The notes below the pieces were generated by a model. It was not told the DNA's origin and did not search any database. It saw nothing but the letters and a program-made list of their open reading frames with translations. Made by a program: the position numbers and the translations under genes. Positions 63,800 to 64,000 of a stretch of DNA of 64,000 nt are shown piece after piece. Positions within the stretch are counted from its first letter, which is position 1, and the number at the start of each line of letters is the position of its first letter. Origin of the DNA: Halanaerobium kushneri (lineage in GTDB: Bacteria > Bacillota > Halanaerobiia > Halanaerobiales > Halanaerobiaceae); assembly GCF_900156285.1 (NCBI RefSeq), contig NZ_FTNC01000002.1:149620-213619 (forward strand). Direction: 5' to 3'.

Positions 63800-64000
63800 A
63801 TGTCTTTTAATTCTAAAAAGCAATTGTCTTTCGGTGATCTTTATGAACAGGCCAAAGATTGGGCTCAAAATGATAAACCTCAATTCCTTGAAATGCTCGA
63901 TCAATATCTTGATTTATCTGAATTTATTCCATTCAGTTTCTACACTGCTTACTACAAATATTTTGGTAGAAAAAGAGAATATGATCTAGAATCGATGCTT
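63800..64000 (+). CDS. Insertion-sequence transposase, N-terminus only (runs off window)
   Basis: The reading frame begins MSFNSKKQLSFGDLYEQAKD and continues without a stop through FIPFSFYTAYYKYFGRKREY to the window edge, 67 codons. The N-terminal layout resembles IS4/IS5-like DDE transposases of Clostridia and Halanaerobiales that start with a short helical region. No DDE residues are visible yet, so the family is tentative. The excellent AAGGAGG ribosome site, the adjacent TATAAT and the translation-masking inverted repeat are typical of an insertion-sequence end. The left terminus must lie in about 63650-63720, but it cannot be fixed without the right end. Confidence 0.7.
   Translation, partial: MSFNSKKQLSFGDLYEQAKDWAQNDKPQFLEMLDQYLDLSEFIPFSFYTAYYKYFGRKREYDLESML

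Overview
The window reads as chromosome of a low-GC, anaerobic, saccharolytic Firmicute. AT-rich codons, strong GGAGG-type ribosome binding sites, intrinsic terminators and a fermentative uronate pathway fit Halanaerobiales (Halanaerobium-like). That assignment is inference from protein flavour, not from a marker gene. Almost every gene lies on the minus strand, so transcription runs from high to low coordinates.

Region 1 (1-4.8 kb): a GntR regulator, a CUT1 sugar ABC transporter (binding protein plus two permeases) and a truncated PfkB kinase form one operon. It has a clear sigma-A promoter overlapped by a palindromic operator. Region 2 (4.9-8.5 kb): a mobile-element island. A group IIC intron sits directly behind a terminator hairpin; its reverse transcriptase is broken by a 43-bp palindrome-bearing insertion. 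Next to it is a complete ISL3-family insertion sequence with inverted repeats and a near-perfect 8-bp target duplication. Region 3 (8.5-18.2 kb): a methyltransferase, then a glucuronide module (GPH symporter, beta-glucuronidase, HAD hydrolase, GH3 glycosidase), then an AraC regulator fused to a GH39-like domain that lacks its nucleophile. Region 4 (18.5-31.3 kb): an H-NOX chemoreceptor, housekeeping and hypothetical genes, a cyclic-di-GMP phosphodiesterase, cellobiose phosphorylase and an AEC transporter.

Region 5 (31.4-63.7 kb) is a large pectin/uronate utilisation locus. A secreted PL9 pectate lyase is the only polysaccharide-degrading enzyme with a signal peptide. An Opp-type ABC transporter probably imports the oligogalacturonides. 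Cytosolic enzymes then trim them: a GH28-CE8 fusion, two further GH28 enzymes, a CE12 esterase, two alpha/beta-hydrolase esterases and a GH43. UxaC, UxaB and UxaA convert galacturonate to 2-keto-3-deoxygluconate. UxaE lets fructuronate from glucuronate join the same branch, which links the glucuronidase module to this locus. A flavoprotein of unknown substrate and a MATE/ANK-like exporter are embedded in the locus.

The strongest apparently undescribed signal is regulatory. Three promoters (PL9, GH28 and the Opp binding protein) carry the same direct-repeat operator with 29-bp spacing, 21-24 bp upstream of the -10. It is probably the site of the AraC protein encoded among them. Two of these leaders also hold a perfect Shine-Dalgarno sequence with no start codon behind it. 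The right edge enters another insertion sequence whose transposase Shine-Dalgarno can be masked only in read-through transcripts.
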